Shown: piece after piece, positions 62,971 through 64,000 of the stretch | How the letters are laid out: each line of letters opens with the position of its first letter | Numbering within the stretch: position 1 is the stretch's first letter | From: Paralvinella palmiformis | Taxonomy: Eukaryota; Annelida; Polychaeta; Terebellida; Alvinellidae | Reading direction: 5' to 3' | NCBI GenBank assembly: GCA_025642065.1 | Contig: JAODUP010000422.1 | Location: forward strand, 259,001 to 323,000 | Length of the DNA: 64,000 bases | Program-made: the position numbers and the translations under genes | Notes under the pieces: generated by a model | Database searches by the model: none | The model's input: the letters and a program-made list of their open reading frames with translations, nothing else | Told to the model about the DNA's origin: nothing

Positions 62971-63473
62971 TAGGTTACGTGTTAGTTTAATGGAAGGTTA
63001 AAGTCTCATTGTGGCGAATCACCGGAAAAAAGTCAGAAGAAAAATCCAAATATTAAACAGTATAGATTTGGTATTTCTTATCGTTCGAGTGTTTGGTTTG
63101 ATCCAGATTTGTTATCCACGTCGTTTAGATGATGATCGTTATATATCCAGATAGCAGGAAGACTGGTCAAATAGAGTATTTGGCTAAAGTGTTGATCCGT
63201 ACGGATTTTAGTTAAAATTGGGTATATAAACAGCATTGGCTAAGTATATATACGACTGTATAGAGTGTTTGGATGAGAAGAACATAGTTTAGTGTTTGGC
63301 TAACATACATTATGGATGTCACCCGGTGAGTCATTCACCTTGTACAGCCAGTTGGTTGACCATAGCGTGTTTGTGGTCCAAGTTTATGTTTTTGTCAAAT
63401 ATGATGTGACATATTTGTCGTATTCCACCTTCGGTTACTGCCCACGAAAAGAGACAGGAAGTCAGTCAGCTAG

Positions 63474-63720
63474 AAAGACAGACAGACAAACAGACAGACA
63501 GTTAGATGGACAGATAGGTGGAGGTAAAATTTGACGTCAGTGAAACATACAAACAATCAGACAAATAGAGACAGACAGACAGATGGAGAGACATACAGAC
63601 AGACAGACAGACATACAGACAGACAGACAGACAGACAGTAAAAGTTGACAAACACACAGACAGACATACAGACATACAGGCAGACAAACATTTGACAGTC
63701 AGAGAAACATACATACAGCC
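63474..63720. repeat. (CAGA)n repeats
   Basis: GACAGACAGACA units in several blocks, ending about 40 bp before the last exon's acceptor. Confidence 0.93.
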
Positions 63721-63760
63721 TGGCAGAAAAATATTTTCTGTTTTATTTTCTCTCTCTCAG

Positions 63761-64000
63761 GCGTTTCGAGTACCACTCCTCGTCCGCCAAAACGCTATAG
63801 ATTACGATGGCATCGACATGCCCGATGACGTCATCGTCACGCCGTCGCGATCGCAATCCGTGCGCATGCGCGACCAGTGGAAGCGGAAACTGACGCTGCG
63901 CAAGTGGCACTCGATCCGAGACGACGCGATGTCTATGTCGAGCGTCGATGCTCCGACGTCAGTCGACTGTCCATCGAGCGGACGTCGACAGAGTGTGGTC
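63761..64000 (+). CDS. Coding exon of an unrecognised protein (partial, runs off the window)
   Basis: A strong polypyrimidine tract and acceptor (TTTTCTCTCTCTCAG) precede an 80-codon frame open to the edge; the other two plus frames stop early. It begins AFRVPLLVRQNAIDYDGIDM, continues PDDVIVTPSRSQSVRMRDQW and KRKLTLRKWHSIRDD, then a Ser-rich part (MSMSSVDAPTS). The protein is hydrophilic, with possible phosphorylation sites and a basic KRKLTLRKW patch, perhaps a cytoplasmic domain. CpG is very frequent, unlike the phosphatase exons. The frame enters in phase 0. Function unknown. Confidence 0.75.

Overview
The window is animal (metazoan) genomic DNA, not prokaryotic. It is AT-rich, has GT-AG introns, long stretches without genes, very abundant micro- and minisatellites, and relics of LINE, SINE and DNA transposons. 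The clear gene is a PTPN1/PTPN2-type (PTP1B/TC-PTP, fly Ptp61F) phosphatase. A single invertebrate-like gene of this type with this repeat load fits a lophotrochozoan such as a mollusc, but the species is inferred, not shown.

1-20.3 kb: an apparently complete non-receptor tyrosine phosphatase gene on the + strand. I reconstructed nine coding exons from splice signals, reading phase and family motifs. Together they give 1,416 coding nt (471 aa) with the pTyr loop, WPD loop, [11 protein letters not shown]-loop, QTADQ Q-loop and a C-terminal membrane anchor. Two points stand out. (a) Exon 4 exists as two alternative versions, 10212-10310 and 11329-11427. Each is 99 nt, phase 0/0 and intact, they are 67% identical in protein, and they encode different E-loops (EMGR versus EKGQ). 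(b) The 3' end offers at least two alternative terminal exons in the same phase: a tail-anchor exon at 18637-18832 and an anchor-free exon at 20061-20268. An intron-retention stop lies right at the exon 8 donor. The gene therefore seems built to vary both its catalytic loop and its localisation.

20-45 kb: mostly mobile DNA and simple repeats. It holds a pogo-like transposon (25.8-28.8 kb) with a broken transposase and a nested LINE fragment. Two more copies of that LINE lie at 24.3 kb (+) and 41.2-42.9 kb (-). There is a 1.26-kb tandem, LTR-like repeat with TATA and AATAAA signals (29.6-31.3 kb), tRNA-derived SINEs (16.6 and 33.1 kb), and a pair of TTAA-flanked MITEs (14.5 and 35.7 kb). Two copies of a P/hAT-like element (37.6-39.9 and 43.7-44.8 kb) have matching terminal inverted repeats and 7-8 bp target duplications.

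45-63.7 kb: tandem repeats dominate. These include long CA/GA, TAC/CAC, ACTC, CATA and CAGA arrays, a roughly 80-copy 18-bp minisatellite (51.6-53.1 kb), a 26-bp minisatellite with about 290-bp higher-order structure (54.8-56.3 kb), and a 29-bp minisatellite of about 31 copies with AATAAA in nearly every unit (59.8-60.7 kb). Non-repetitive islands between them show no gene I can defend.

63.76-64 kb: the start of a CpG-rich coding exon on the + strand, open to the window edge, from an unrecognised second gene. Two weaker candidate first exons (21183, signal-peptide-like; 40676, with a GC donor) may belong to this or other downstream genes.
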